A stretch of DNA of 64,000 nt, taken from assembly GCF_029714365.1 (NCBI RefSeq), contig NZ_CP121659.1:496001-560000 (forward strand). The letters run 5' to 3'. The DNA comes from Sinorhizobium terangae. GTDB taxonomy: Bacteria > Pseudomonadota > Alphaproteobacteria > Rhizobiales > Rhizobiaceae. The notes under the pieces were generated by a model. That model saw only the letters and a program-made list of their open reading frames with translations, was not told the origin of the DNA and searched no databases. The number at the start of each line of letters is the position of its first letter. Within the stretch, counting starts at the first letter, position 1. Shown in pieces: positions 18,357 to 26,844 of this stretch. The position numbers and the translations under genes were made by a program.

Positions 18357-18461
18357 TTACGCCCAGCTCGGTCCGCCATCGGGCTTGCGCAGCTTGATGG
18401 CAGCACGTGCACGAAAAGCGGCCCGGATGGCAGTGAGGACGGCGAGCAGATGCTTGCGCAT
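18357..18461 (-). CDS. Small basic protein, 34 aa
   Basis: A 34-residue ORF with unusually good expression signals for its size. AAGGAGATATCGC precedes the ATG (consensus ribosome site, spacing 7-8) and an intrinsic terminator follows downstream. The peptide starts MRKHLLAVLTAIRAAFRARAA and ends in DGGPSWA; it is basic, with a possible amphipathic or membrane-surface helix over residues 4-24. I do not recognise it. It could be a leader peptide, a small membrane-associated protein or a dual-function small RNA. Its neighbours are ubiA (convergent) and the DUF6101-like gene. Confidence 0.55.
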   Translation of the reverse strand: MRKHLLAVLTAIRAAFRARAAIKLRKPDGGPSWA

Positions 18462-18662
18462 GCGATATCTCCTTCATTCGTGCCATTGGCTATGGAGCGC
18501 ATATGGCATGATGAAGGCGAAGCCACTGTTTCTGCGGTAACATTTGCCCGCAACATGTGGAAAACCTGGCGGCGTTCCCCGCGTGCTCCACAGGCGCCAA
18601 AAGACGAGAACCGACCGCAGGGTTCGGCCGGTCCTCGCACTGGACGTCGATAGGGAGTGGAA

Positions 18663-19229
18663 TCAGGTCCGGGCGATGATTTCGCGTCCGCCGATTTTCA
18701 TGTGAACGCCGAGCGTCCCGGTCGAGCGGCGCACGAGAAAGCGCGGGCGGCGCTCGGCGAAAAAGGAGTGGCGGCGGCGCGGTTTCGTCGGAGCCGTGCG
18801 GACATCGCCGAGGTGCTCTTCCAGAGGACGTGCGACGCCGTCGGCTTCGACCATCAGCATCGGGATGCGGTAGGCTTCCGCCCAGGCCCGCCAGTCGGCG
18901 GCAATGTCGGAAAGGTCGTGGGCGACGAGCAGCGGGATGCAAAGATCCGGATCGTCGTGATGGAGTTCGAGCGTCACTGTAACCTCTCCGTCGCCGTGGT
19001 CGATGGCCCGCGCTGCAACACCCTTGAACGCTCGCGCAGGCAGCGCGATCGAAAGCGGCAGGCCGCTCGATGGTAGCACTTTGCGCAAAACAGCGCCACG
19101 TTCGTCGAGGCTGATGGTGACATTGCCGGCATGTCCGCGCAAGGCGTAGGTTGCCTGCTGCGGAAAACGCTTGGGATCGAGCCTCAGTTTGTTTTCAACC
19201 CAGGCCGGTTGAGAAAGTGTGTTGCGCAT
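18663..19229 (-). CDS. DUF6101-like conserved protein
   Basis: A 188-residue cytoplasmic protein without signal peptide or membrane helices. It begins MRNTLSQPAWVENKLRLDP and has a PQQATYALRG...VTISLDERGAVLRKVLPSSGLPLSIALPARAFKGVAARA core, then HHDDPDLCIPLLVAHDLSDIAADWRAWAEAY. This matches my memory of the Rhizobiales DUF6101 family, whose function is unknown. The C-terminal third is rich in Arg. The gene is divergent from the DUF1217 gene. The 34-codon ORF lies downstream on the same strand. Confidence 0.7.
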   Translation of the reverse strand: MRNTLSQPAWVENKLRLDPKRFPQQATYALRGHAGNVTISLDERGAVLRKVLPSSGLPLSIALPARAFKGVAARAIDHGDGEVTVTLELHHDDPDLCIPLLVAHDLSDIAADWRAWAEAYRIPMLMVEADGVARPLEEHLGDVRTAPTKPRRRHSFFAERRPRFLVRRSTGTLGVHMKIGGREIIART

Positions 19230-19555
19230 TTCAATCGCCCTTGTTTTTCCTTGAGAGCCGGTTCCCGGTCTTCTCGTCGGGACTTTTCGTCCTCTAGGGC
19301 GGGAGAATAGGCAGCCGCTCTTCCGGACGGCTTAAAAATCGCGGTTAAAAAAACTTTGCGTGGCCCGATGGTTAGCAAAAGCCGACCCGTCAAGGTTTCT
19401 TCTTCGTCAACGAAATTGCCGGGATTTTTTTGAACCGCGAACGAATGCCGGAAAAGCCACACACAAGTCTGTAGGAAGATGATGTGGCGTCAGAATTCTG
19501 TTTGGTGGGCGCGGCCCGCCAGCAATCGACAAGAAGCAATCGACAAGGCGGCGGC
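19230..19555. other. Divergent intergenic region, DUF6101/DUF1217
   Basis: This 326-bp gap carries no gene I can support. It is more AT-rich than its surroundings (for example the A run near 19347) and must hold the promoters of the two divergent genes. No clear consensus -35/-10 pair or RpoE2 site was found. A longer N-terminus for the DUF1217 gene could start at 19484, but it adds a low-complexity segment unlike the family. Confidence 0.4.
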
Positions 19556-21733
19556 ATGGTTTCGACCTATATCGACTATAATCTCATTACCCGTGACATG
19601 AGGGCCAGTCTTAACCGGGTGTCGATACAGCCGCTGGTTGCGCGCGAGGCCGAATACTACAAGACGAATATCGGCAAGGTGACGTCGGTCGACGAATTTC
19701 TCGACGACTACCGCCTCTATTCCTACGCGATGAAGGCCCACGGCCTGGAGGACATGACCTATGCGGTCGCCTTCATGCGAAAGGTTCTCGAGAGCGACCT
19801 CAAGGACGACAACAGCTTTGCCAATCGCCTGACGGACGAGCGGTATCGCAACTTCGCCGAGGCGTTCAGTTTCGGTTCGTCGACCGCCGTTGCCCAGACC
19901 GACGCTCAGACCGATGCGCTGATCGGGCTTTACAGCGAAACGATCGCCAACCAGTCGAATGTGCTCAATGCCGAGACGAGCTATTACAACGCGGTGATCG
20001 ATACGGTGACGGATGTCGACCAGTTCCTGGGCAATGAACGTCTCAGGACCTATGCGATGAAGGCCTTCGGGTTCGATCCCAAATACACCTCCTATACCCA
20101 TTTGAGACAGATCCTGACCAGCGACGTCAGCGATCCGAACAGTTACGTTAACAAGCTCGGCAGCAACGCGGCGCTGAATTTCGCAAAGGCATTCAATTTC
20201 CAGACCGACGGGACCCTGCCCGCCAGCACTTTGCCGCAGGACGCGGCGCAAAAGAGTGCCATCAACGAAAGCTATATCCTCAACGCCAGCGACCGCGTTA
20301 CCTCGGCCGAGGCTTTGCTCAACAAGAGCTATTATGAGTCGAAGATCGGCAGCATCACGACGGTCGCCGCATTGAAGGCCGATACCCGCCTGTTCAACTA
20401 CGTGGTGACTGCTTTCGGATTGCCGCCGAGCACCTTGACGACGACCGTCGAGAACATTCTGACCAGTGACCTCGACGACCCGAACAGCTACGCCAACACG
20501 ATGGGCGGCGAGTACAACAAGGCCTACAAGGCCATGGCAGCCGCCTTCAATTTCCAGACCGATGGCACGCTCGCGAGCGGCGACAGCGCGCAGACGGCAG
20601 CGCAGATCGCCACCACGTCCGATGGCTATATGATCCATTACAACGACAAGGACGATGCTGCGGACGAGGCTTTGATCTCTCGTTTCAAGATGCTGATCAA
20701 CACGCTGACGAGCGTTGACAATCTGCTGAACGACACCAGCATGATGACGCTTACGCTGCGCGCATTCGGTCTCGAGGAGGAGGGGGACAGCGTACGCAAG
20801 CTGAGAAAAGTCCTGACGAGCGATCTCAGCGACCCCGACAGCTACGCCAATTCTCTCAAGGACGAGCGTTACGTGACGCTCGCCAAGGCGTTCAACTTTG
20901 AGCCTGACGGCTCGCTCGGCGCGCCCAAGCTTGCACAATCCGAGGCCGAAATCCTCAATACATCGAAGGCCTATGTCATCGAAAAGAGCCGCTTTGGCAC
21001 GGACGAAGATAAGGCCAAGGCGCAGGAAGAGGCGAAATACTACAGTGCCGAGATGCAGAAGATCGAAACGCTCGACGATTTGCTCGGTAACCGGCGCCTG
21101 GTCGATTTCGTCCTTGTCGCCGCAGGCATTGATCCCGAGACCATCGAGACCAGCTATCTCAGGGAGATGTTTGTTTCCGATCTCGATGACCCGGAAAGCT
21201 TCATCAACACGGTGGACGACACCCGCTATCGCGAGATCGTGGCCTCTTTCAATTTCGACGGCGAAGGAAAGCTTGCGCGCGGAGCCGCAGGCCAGATCCA
21301 GACCCGGCGCGGCATCATTGCCACGATGGATCTTTACCTCAATCAGACGCTGGAAGAAAACGCCGGCGAGGACAATGCCGGTGTGCGCTTGGCGCTCTAT
21401 TTCAAGCGCATGGCTACCGACGTCAACACGGTTTACGACCTTCTTGCCGACAGCGCCTTGATGCAGGTCGTCAGAACCGCCTTCAGCATCCCGCAGGAGA
21501 TGGCAAGCAGCGACATCGATGTTCAAGCCGAATACATCAAGCGCGTGATGAACATCGAGGATCTCCACGATCCCGAGAAGCTCGATAAGCTCCTGCAGCG
21601 GTTCACAGCGCTTTATGACGTCGAGAACAACACCGATGTCTCTCCCGCCGCCACGATCCTGTCAGGCGGTGGCGGTTTCGGCATCAGCGCCGATACGCTG
21701 ATGCAGCTGACGCAGCTCAGGCTGGGCGGTTAG
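19556..21733 (+). CDS. DUF1217 protein with six tandem repeats
   Basis: A 725-residue protein built from DUF1217 repeats of about 120-130 residues. Each unit has a YY...I.tvdefL.d.rl..y.mkAfGl segment, then LtSDl.DpnSyan.l, then a FakaFnF..dG.L strand. Five complete units and a sixth without the final segment can be read (SDL/SDV motifs near residues 80, 190, 302, 420 and 537). No signal peptide or membrane helix is seen. A DUF1217 gene also occurs inside the flagellar cluster of sinorhizobia, so a link to flagella or the cell surface is possible but not shown here. The ATG at 19556 has only a weak AAGGCGG ribosome site. Confidence 0.8.
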   Translation: MVSTYIDYNLITRDMRASLNRVSIQPLVAREAEYYKTNIGKVTSVDEFLDDYRLYSYAMKAHGLEDMTYAVAFMRKVLESDLKDDNSFANRLTDERYRNFAEAFSFGSSTAVAQTDAQTDALIGLYSETIANQSNVLNAETSYYNAVIDTVTDVDQFLGNERLRTYAMKAFGFDPKYTSYTHLRQILTSDVSDPNSYVNKLGSNAALNFAKAFNFQTDGTLPASTLPQDAAQKSAINESYILNASDRVTSAEALLNKSYYESKIGSITTVAALKADTRLFNYVVTAFGLPPSTLTTTVENILTSDLDDPNSYANTMGGEYNKAYKAMAAAFNFQTDGTLASGDSAQTAAQIATTSDGYMIHYNDKDDAADEALISRFKMLINTLTSVDNLLNDTSMMTLTLRAFGLEEEGDSVRKLRKVLTSDLSDPDSYANSLKDERYVTLAKAFNFEPDGSLGAPKLAQSEAEILNTSKAYVIEKSRFGTDEDKAKAQEEAKYYSAEMQKIETLDDLLGNRRLVDFVLVAAGIDPETIETSYLREMFVSDLDDPESFINTVDDTRYREIVASFNFDGEGKLARGAAGQIQTRRGIIATMDLYLNQTLEENAGEDNAGVRLALYFKRMATDVNTVYDLLADSALMQVVRTAFSIPQEMASSDIDVQAEYIKRVMNIEDLHDPEKLDKLLQRFTALYDVENNTDVSPAATILSGGGGFGISADTLMQLTQLRLGG

Positions 21734-21734
21734 A

Positions 21735-23171
21735 TCACATAGACCTTGTGCGCAACACCTTGTCTGGATTCATGATGCCTGCGGGGTCGAACGCATGCTT
21801 GATCCGCTGCATCAGTTCGATCTCGATTTCCGGGCGGATTTCCGCGAGCTCATCGCGCTTCAATTGACCGATGCCGTGCTCGGCCGAGATCGATCCGCGA
21901 TACTTCAGCACGATGCCGTGGACGATGGCGTTCATCTCGCGCCAGCGGTCAAGGAAGACCTGTTTGTCGGCGCCGACCGGCTGCGAAATATTGTAATGGA
22001 TGTTGCCGTCGCCCATGTGGCCGAAGGCGCAAATACGGGCGCCGGGTATCGCTTTCATGACGGCGGTGTCGGCCTCGGCCATGAAGGCGGGGATGTTCGA
22101 TACGGGCACTGATACATCGTGCTTGATCGAGCCGCCTTCCGGCTTCTGTGCCGGCGACATGCTTTCGCGCATGTGCCACAGCGCCTTGCGCTGCGTCTCG
22201 CTCGTCGCGATGATCGCATTTTCGACGAGACCATTGCTGACGCCCGTCTCGAGCACACCCTCTATCATGCGCTCGGCGCTCTCCGCGGAATCCGAGGTCG
22301 AAATATCGATCAGCGCGTACCAGGGATGGACTGTCGGCATCGGATCGCGCACGCCCGGAATATGCCGGGAGGTGAACTCTATGCCGATCCTCGGCATGAG
22401 TTCGAAGCCCGTCAACGCCGGTCCGCAGAGGGTCGAAGCACGATCGAAGAGGGCAAGCGCATCCTCGACGCTCCTAAGGCCCGCGAATGCCACCTGATGG
22501 CCAAGCGGCTTCGGGAACAGCTTCAGTACCGCACCGGTGATGACGCCAAGCGTTCCTTCCGCGCCGATGAACAGGTCTCGAAGGTCGTAGCCCGTGTTGT
22601 CCTTCTTCAATCGGCGTAATCCGTCCCAGATTTCGCCGGTCGGCAGCACGACCTCCAGCCCCAGGCAGAGCTGGCGCATATTGCCGTAGGCGAGCACGGC
22701 CGTGCCGCCGGCATTGGTCGAGAGATTGCCGCCGATCCGGGCGGAGCCTTCGGAGCCGAGCGACAGCGGGAAGAGGCGTCCGGCATCGTCCGCCGCCTTC
22801 TGGACATCGGCAAGGATACAGCCGGCATCGGCCACGATGACATTGCCGACGGGATCGACGTCGCGGATGCGGTTCAGCCGCTCGAGCGAAAGAACCATGT
22901 CGGCTTTTCCTTCGCGCGGGATCTGGCCGGCCACATGTCCGGTATTGCCGCCCTGCGGGACAATCGCGGTACGGGTCTGGCTTGCCAGGCGCATGATGCG
23001 CGAGACCTCCTCGACGGAGCCTGGCCTGAGCACGAGCGGCGTGGTGCCGTGATGGAGCCCGCGTGATTCGACGAGATAAGGCGCGGTCTCCGCCGGACTG
23101 CTGAGCGCGTGGCCGCTGCCGACGATGTCGATGAAAGAGGCGATCAGTTCGGGAGAAAGTATGGTCGTCAT
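21735..23171 (-). CDS. FAD-linked oxidase, GlcD / D-2-hydroxyacid dehydrogenase type
   Basis: A 478-residue flavoprotein with an N-terminal FAD-binding PCMH domain (~40-215: PLVLRPGSVEEVSRIM, PQGGNTGHVAGQ, GNLSTNAGG) and a C-terminal FAD oxidase domain ending in GDGNIHYNI and SAEHGIGQLKRDEL, the metal-binding and substrate-site motifs of the GlcD/DLD/D2HGDH group. Such enzymes oxidise D-2-hydroxy acids such as D-lactate, glycolate or D-2-hydroxyglutarate. AAGGAG lies close before the ATG. The upstream sua5-like gene ends 29 bp away on the same strand, so they are likely co-transcribed. Confidence 0.9.
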   Translation of the reverse strand: MTTILSPELIASFIDIVGSGHALSSPAETAPYLVESRGLHHGTTPLVLRPGSVEEVSRIMRLASQTRTAIVPQGGNTGHVAGQIPREGKADMVLSLERLNRIRDVDPVGNVIVADAGCILADVQKAADDAGRLFPLSLGSEGSARIGGNLSTNAGGTAVLAYGNMRQLCLGLEVVLPTGEIWDGLRRLKKDNTGYDLRDLFIGAEGTLGVITGAVLKLFPKPLGHQVAFAGLRSVEDALALFDRASTLCGPALTGFELMPRIGIEFTSRHIPGVRDPMPTVHPWYALIDISTSDSAESAERMIEGVLETGVSNGLVENAIIATSETQRKALWHMRESMSPAQKPEGGSIKHDVSVPVSNIPAFMAEADTAVMKAIPGARICAFGHMGDGNIHYNISQPVGADKQVFLDRWREMNAIVHGIVLKYRGSISAEHGIGQLKRDELAEIRPEIEIELMQRIKHAFDPAGIMNPDKVLRTRSM

Positions 23172-23200
23172 GATCGCTCCTTCGTTTTTCGGCGAATTGT

Positions 23201-24175
23201 TCAGCCCCTGGGCGCCGCTGCCCGCTGCAGGCGGTCGATGATTGCCTCTCCGAGGCCTTCTTCCGGCACGCGGCCGAAGGCGATCGTTCGAGCACCGCTC
23301 GCATCCGCCTGCTTCATGTAGTCGAAAAGGTTGGCGGCCGCCTCGCGAAGATTGCCGCCGGGGCTCAAGTCCAGCACGATCGTCGCTTCGCCCTCGCCGG
23401 GAAGCGGCCTGCCGCCGAAGCGGATCAACGCCTCTCCCGCCCGGACATCCTCGGCATTCAATCTTACGGTCGCTCCCGGAGCGTAATGTGACGCAAGCAT
23501 GCCGGGCGCCTCGATCGTCGCGCCGGCGCTGTCCGGCCGCACGACCTCGCACCCTGTGAGCTTCTCGATCTCGCCGGCGTCCAACCCGCCGGGTCTCAGG
23601 AGCCGCAGTGTGCCGCCTTCAACCTTGATGATTGTGGACTCAAGCCCGATTCCAGCCGGGCCGGCATCGAGGATGAGCTTCAGCTTGGAACCGAGGTCGG
23701 CCTGAACATGGGCTGCGCTGGTGGGGCTGATCTTGCCGGAGGTGTTGGCACTCGGCGCCGCAAGCGGGCGTCCGAAGCGAGCGATCACCTGCCGTGAAAA
23801 GCCAGCAGGCATGCGGATGCCGAGCGTATTGAGCCCGGCGGAAGCGAGCGCGTGGACGGTGCTCTCCGGCCGTTGCGGCAGGATAAGGGTTAGAGGACCC
23901 GGCCAGAAGGCGTCCGCAAGCTGGCGCGAAATCGGGTCGAACGTCACATGCGCCTCGGCCATCGCCATATCCGAGACGTGGCAGATCAATGGATTGAAAC
24001 GGGGCCGGCCCTTCATCTCGTAAATGCGGCTGATCGCTTCGGGGTTTGTCGCGTCCGCCGCAAGCCCATAGACCGTCTCCGTCGGGATCGCGACCGGCTC
24101 GCCCTCGGAAAGAACGACGCAGGCGTGCTCGATCGCCCGGGCCGGTTCTGTGCGTGTATCGATGATTTCGGCCAT
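23201..24175 (-). CDS. L-threonylcarbamoyladenylate synthase, Sua5 type
   Basis: A 324-residue two-domain Sua5 protein. The N-terminal YrdC-like domain (~10-200) holds PTETVYGLAADA, the KGRPRFNPLICHV block and the SANTSGKISPTSAAHV signature; the C-terminal Sua5 domain (~215-324) follows RPGG and the ASHYAPGA linker motif. It makes threonylcarbamoyl-AMP from threonine, bicarbonate and ATP for the t6A37 tRNA modification. A longer frame to 24364 only translates the family-2 repeats upstream, so the ATG at 24175 is preferred. The FAD oxidase gene follows after 29 bp. Confidence 0.93.
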   Translation of the reverse strand: MAEIIDTRTEPARAIEHACVVLSEGEPVAIPTETVYGLAADATNPEAISRIYEMKGRPRFNPLICHVSDMAMAEAHVTFDPISRQLADAFWPGPLTLILPQRPESTVHALASAGLNTLGIRMPAGFSRQVIARFGRPLAAPSANTSGKISPTSAAHVQADLGSKLKLILDAGPAGIGLESTIIKVEGGTLRLLRPGGLDAGEIEKLTGCEVVRPDSAGATIEAPGMLASHYAPGATVRLNAEDVRAGEALIRFGGRPLPGEGEATIVLDLSPGGNLREAAANLFDYMKQADASGARTIAFGRVPEEGLGEAIIDRLQRAAAPRG

Positions 24176-24250
24176 GACGGTTCCGTTTGCCTTTCCGTCG
24201 CCTCCTTTAACGGACGTGCCGGAAAAACAGAACGATTTTCTTCGCCAAGG

Positions 24251-24360
24251 CACGTCACCCAAAAGTGCGCAGCGGTTTTGGGATGACGACATGTATGAAA
24301 ACAAGAAGCGCACGTCGCCCAAAAATGTGCAGCGGTTTTGGGACAGCGACATGCATAAGA
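24251..24360. repeat. Two tandem family-2 palindromic repeat units, 60-bp period
   Basis: Two similar ~50-bp units start at 24251 and 24311. Each contains a near-palindrome, CGTC.CCCAAAA and GTTTTGGGA..CGAC around a GTGCGCAGCG-type loop, and ends ACATG.AT. A half unit of the same family occurs at 9037-9055. They lie upstream of the sua5-like gene and just after the next gene on that strand ends. They resemble short palindromic repeats scattered in Sinorhizobium genomes and are not a CRISPR. Confidence 0.7.
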
Positions 24361-24379
24361 GCAATGCCGACCGTGTCGG

Positions 24380-24979
24380 TCAAAGGCTGCGAATGATCTT
24401 GCGCAGTGCGTCGTCCCGTGCGCCCAGCATCAGGACGTTCTTCAGTGCTATCTTCGGATCCTGCGTTCGGAAGATCAATCCGTTGCCCCGCACATTGCGG
24501 TTGATGACCATCTGCCCTTCGTCACCGCCGGGCTCGATGGCGACGGCGAAGTACATGCGCGAATAACCCCTCTGTATCCGATCGAAAAAATGCGTCTCGT
24601 CACCGAGATCGGAGAAGAAGTTCGCGAAATAGAAGGCCCAGGTGACGTCGTGCGAACGCTCGAGGTGCGTTTTCGCGGCGGTCACATGGCAGTAGCCGAG
24701 ATGCGGACTGTTCGGCAGGGTGCGGTGAAAGACCATCTTCGGGAATTGGATCGAAGAATGGAAAGCGTTGATCCGCTTGTGGGTAGTCTCCCCGGCCGCC
24801 GAAAGCTTCCGCCCGGTTTGCTCCGCAACCTCCTCATGCGTCAGGTAACGCCGCTGCTCGGCCATCCAGTGCCGTCGGCGGTCGATCCGTCCGGTCCGCA
24901 GGAACTCCGCGTGGGGTGTGGCCTTTGGTGCGGGGATCACGGCTCTCGTGCCGGTATCATAATATCTCAGTCTAGCCAT
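24380..24979 (-). CDS. Conserved hypothetical protein, 199 aa
   Basis: A cytoplasmic-looking protein without membrane segments. It begins MARLRYYD and has blocks that look conserved: HAEFLRTGRIDRRRHW, YLTHEEVAEQTGRKL, SIQFPKMVFHRTLPNSPHLGYCHVTAAKT, and MVINRNVRGNGLIFRTQDP followed by LKNVLMLGARDDALRKIIRSL. I recall similar unnamed Rhizobiales proteins (possibly DUF6656), but cannot give a function. The ATG at 24979 was chosen because AAGGA lies about 13 bases upstream; the ATG at 24994 has no spaced ribosome site. Confidence 0.65.
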   Translation of the reverse strand: MARLRYYDTGTRAVIPAPKATPHAEFLRTGRIDRRRHWMAEQRRYLTHEEVAEQTGRKLSAAGETTHKRINAFHSSIQFPKMVFHRTLPNSPHLGYCHVTAAKTHLERSHDVTWAFYFANFFSDLGDETHFFDRIQRGYSRMYFAVAIEPGGDEGQMVINRNVRGNGLIFRTQDPKIALKNVLMLGARDDALRKIIRSL

Positions 24980-25302
24980 CCGCGCCGGCGCCATCCTTGT
25001 CCGCGAAGCGAGTTGATCTCCCCGAATGCTAGTCCTTCAGGGTTAACAGATGATTTTTCAACACATTTTGTCGATGGTATCCGCTTCGAAGGTGTGTCGT
25101 AAAATGGCCAGTCAAATTCGTGCCCGGGATGACGCTGCCGAAAAAATCATCAGTTGCTTACATTTTCCGCTATCACATTGTTTATAATAAATAATATCAA
25201 TCCCCAAATTTAGGATCGATGAGCGGATATCGTGTCGTCTTTCCGGGAGCCGATGTCGTCAATCGGCAAATGAAAAGATGCTGGGCGCGCTTAGATATGG
25301 AC
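24980..25302. other. AT-rich upstream region of the riboswitch transcript
   Basis: No gene is visible here. The stretch 25130-25210 is far more AT-rich than the genome around it. It contains a perfect TATAAT at 25183-25188, a plausible -10 element for the riboswitch transcript that begins about 120 bases further on; only weak -35 matches precede it. The divergent hypothetical gene at 24380-24979 must also have its promoter here. Confidence 0.45.
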
Positions 25303-25480
25303 ACTCAAGGTGCCGCTCCAGGGAGGGCGGAGAATTGGGAAGCCGGTCAGATCCCGGCGCTGCCCCCGCAACGGTGGTGGAGCGAAAGCCACGGCAAAAG
25401 GCCACTGGACGGTGTGTCCGGGAAGGCGCCGGGCGGGTCCCTTTAGGGGCCACTCCAGAGCCCGGAAACCAGCCTTGGGA
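25303..25480 (+). ncRNA. Cobalamin (AdoCbl) riboswitch
   Basis: The region carries the ordered conserved parts of the cobalamin riboswitch: AAGGTGCC at its 5' side (25306-25313), GGGAAGCCGGT (25337-25347), GCTGCCCCCGCAACGGT (25359-25375), the B12-box-like GCCACTG (25401-25407) and the closing AGCCCGGAAACCAGCC (25459-25474). Spacing and order fit the class. It lies on the same strand and about 120 bases upstream of the GbcA-like oxygenase gene. Such riboswitches normally shut off expression when adenosylcobalamin is abundant. The segment AACCAG in its 3' strand can also pair with CTGGTT at 25498-25503, a possible switching alternative. Confidence 0.93.
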
Positions 25481-25559
25481 CGAAAAATCGACCGTAACTG
25501 GTTGCGGCGGGCAGCCGGATCGGAGCCTTTGACGCGCCGGCATCATTGTCGGCGTTGGT

Positions 25560-25598
25560 TCCTGTCCTGCCTCTGCGAACTGATGAACGAGGACAGGA
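25560..25598 (+). promoter_or_regulatory. Ribosome-site sequestering hairpin of the riboswitch
   Basis: TCCTGTCCT (25560-25568) is a perfect complement of AGGACAGGA (25590-25598), with a 21-base loop. The 3' arm contains the ribosome-binding sequence of the oxygenase gene, whose ATG begins two bases later at 25600. When formed, the stem would block translation initiation, so it is the probable expression platform of the cobalamin riboswitch just upstream. Confidence 0.7.
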
Positions 25599-25599
25599 C

Positions 25600-26844
25600 A
25601 TGGACATTCAGAACGATATGCTGCGCCGGCTCATAAACCGTCGTGAGGGCTATAGCCTCGACCGGGCCTTCTACACCGACCCGGAATATTACCGGCAGGA
25701 CCTCGAGCACATCTGGTACAAGGACTGGCTCTTCATCGGTCACGACTGTGAAATTCCGAAAGCCGGCAACTACTTTACCGTTCAGGTCGGCGACTATCCG
25801 ATCGTCATCGTCCGCGACCGGCAGGGAACGATCCGGGCGCTTCACAATTCCTGCCGCCACCGCGGCTCGCGCGTGTGCACGCAGCACAAGGGTTCATCGG
25901 CCAAGCTCGTCTGTCCCTATCACCAGTGGACCTACGAATTGGACGGCAAGCTGCTTTTCGCGCGGCAGATGCCCGAAGGGTTCGATCCGGCTCAGCACAG
26001 CCTGAAGCCGGTCCATTGCGAAACGGTTGGCGGCTATATCTTCATCAGCCTCGCCGACGAGCCGATGGATTTCCAGCCGTTCCGGGAGACGGTTGCCGGC
26101 TATCTCGCGCCGCATAGACTCGGGGAGACCAAGGTCGCCTATGAGAGCACGATCGTCGAGAAGGGCAATTGGAAGCTTGTCTGGGAGAACAACCGCGAGT
26201 GCTATCATTGCGCCGCCAACCATCCGGAGCTTTGCCGTACCTACCCGGAGGCCCCGACGGTGACGGGCGTCCAGGGTGCCATGAACGACCCGGAGATCGG
26301 CGCCCATTGGGAAAGGTGCGAGGCGGCAGGCCTTCCGAGCAGCTTCAGGATTGCACCAACCGGCCAATTCCGGATGACGCGGATGCCGCTGATCAACGGG
26401 GCGGAGAGCTACACCATGTCCGGACAAGCGGCCGTTCGCAAACCGCTTTCGACCGGCGTCAACGAGCGCGGGATCGGCACGCTCTTGCTCTTCCACTACC
26501 CGACGACCTGGAACCATGTGCTCGGCGATCACGCGATCACCTTCCGCGTGCTGCCGCTTGGACCGGAACTGACGCAGGTCACCACCAAATGGCTTGTCAG
26601 CAAGGACGCCGTCGAGGGCGTCGATTACACCATCGAGGACCTTACCCACGTTTGGACCGAGACCAACGACCAGGATCGCCAGATCGTCGAGGAAAACGCC
26701 TTCGGCATCCGCTCGCCGGCCTATGAGCCCGGCCCCTATTCGGCCGAGCACGAGGGCGGCGTCATGCAGTTCGTCGAATGGTACTGCAATTTCATGCAGA
26801 ACCGCCTGCAAGGCGACGTCGCTCCTCTTTCGCGGGTGGCATGA
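25600..26844 (+). CDS. gbcA: Rieske oxygenase, glycine-betaine demethylase (GbcA) type
   Basis: A 414-residue Rieske non-haem iron oxygenase alpha subunit. The Rieske [2Fe-2S] motif C-R-H...C-P-Y-H lies at about residues 86-108, and the mononuclear iron site around NNRECYHCAANHPEL at about 203-217. The closest function I recognise is the GbcA-type oxygenase that removes a methyl group from glycine betaine with O2, giving dimethylglycine and formaldehyde; carnitine or stachydrine demethylases are related options. The ATG at 25600 is preferred over an earlier in-frame ATG (25546) because it follows the GAGGA site. It is under a cobalamin riboswitch, and its stop overlaps the reductase start. 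Confidence 0.85.
   Translation: MDIQNDMLRRLINRREGYSLDRAFYTDPEYYRQDLEHIWYKDWLFIGHDCEIPKAGNYFTVQVGDYPIVIVRDRQGTIRALHNSCRHRGSRVCTQHKGSSAKLVCPYHQWTYELDGKLLFARQMPEGFDPAQHSLKPVHCETVGGYIFISLADEPMDFQPFRETVAGYLAPHRLGETKVAYESTIVEKGNWKLVWENNRECYHCAANHPELCRTYPEAPTVTGVQGAMNDPEIGAHWERCEAAGLPSSFRIAPTGQFRMTRMPLINGAESYTMSGQAAVRKPLSTGVNERGIGTLLLFHYPTTWNHVLGDHAITFRVLPLGPELTQVTTKWLVSKDAVEGVDYTIEDLTHVWTETNDQDRQIVEENAFGIRSPAYEPGPYSAEHEGGVMQFVEWYCNFMQNRLQGDVAPLSRVA

Noticed and set aside
19490..21568. Long open frame (692 codons) on the minus strand
   Set aside because: It is the antisense shadow of the DUF1217 gene; its translation has no domain likeness, while the plus strand shows clear protein repeats.
24251..24360. 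Possible CRISPR array because of regular repeats
   Set aside because: There are only two units, the spacer is itself duplicated, each unit is an extended palindrome, and no cas gene is near.
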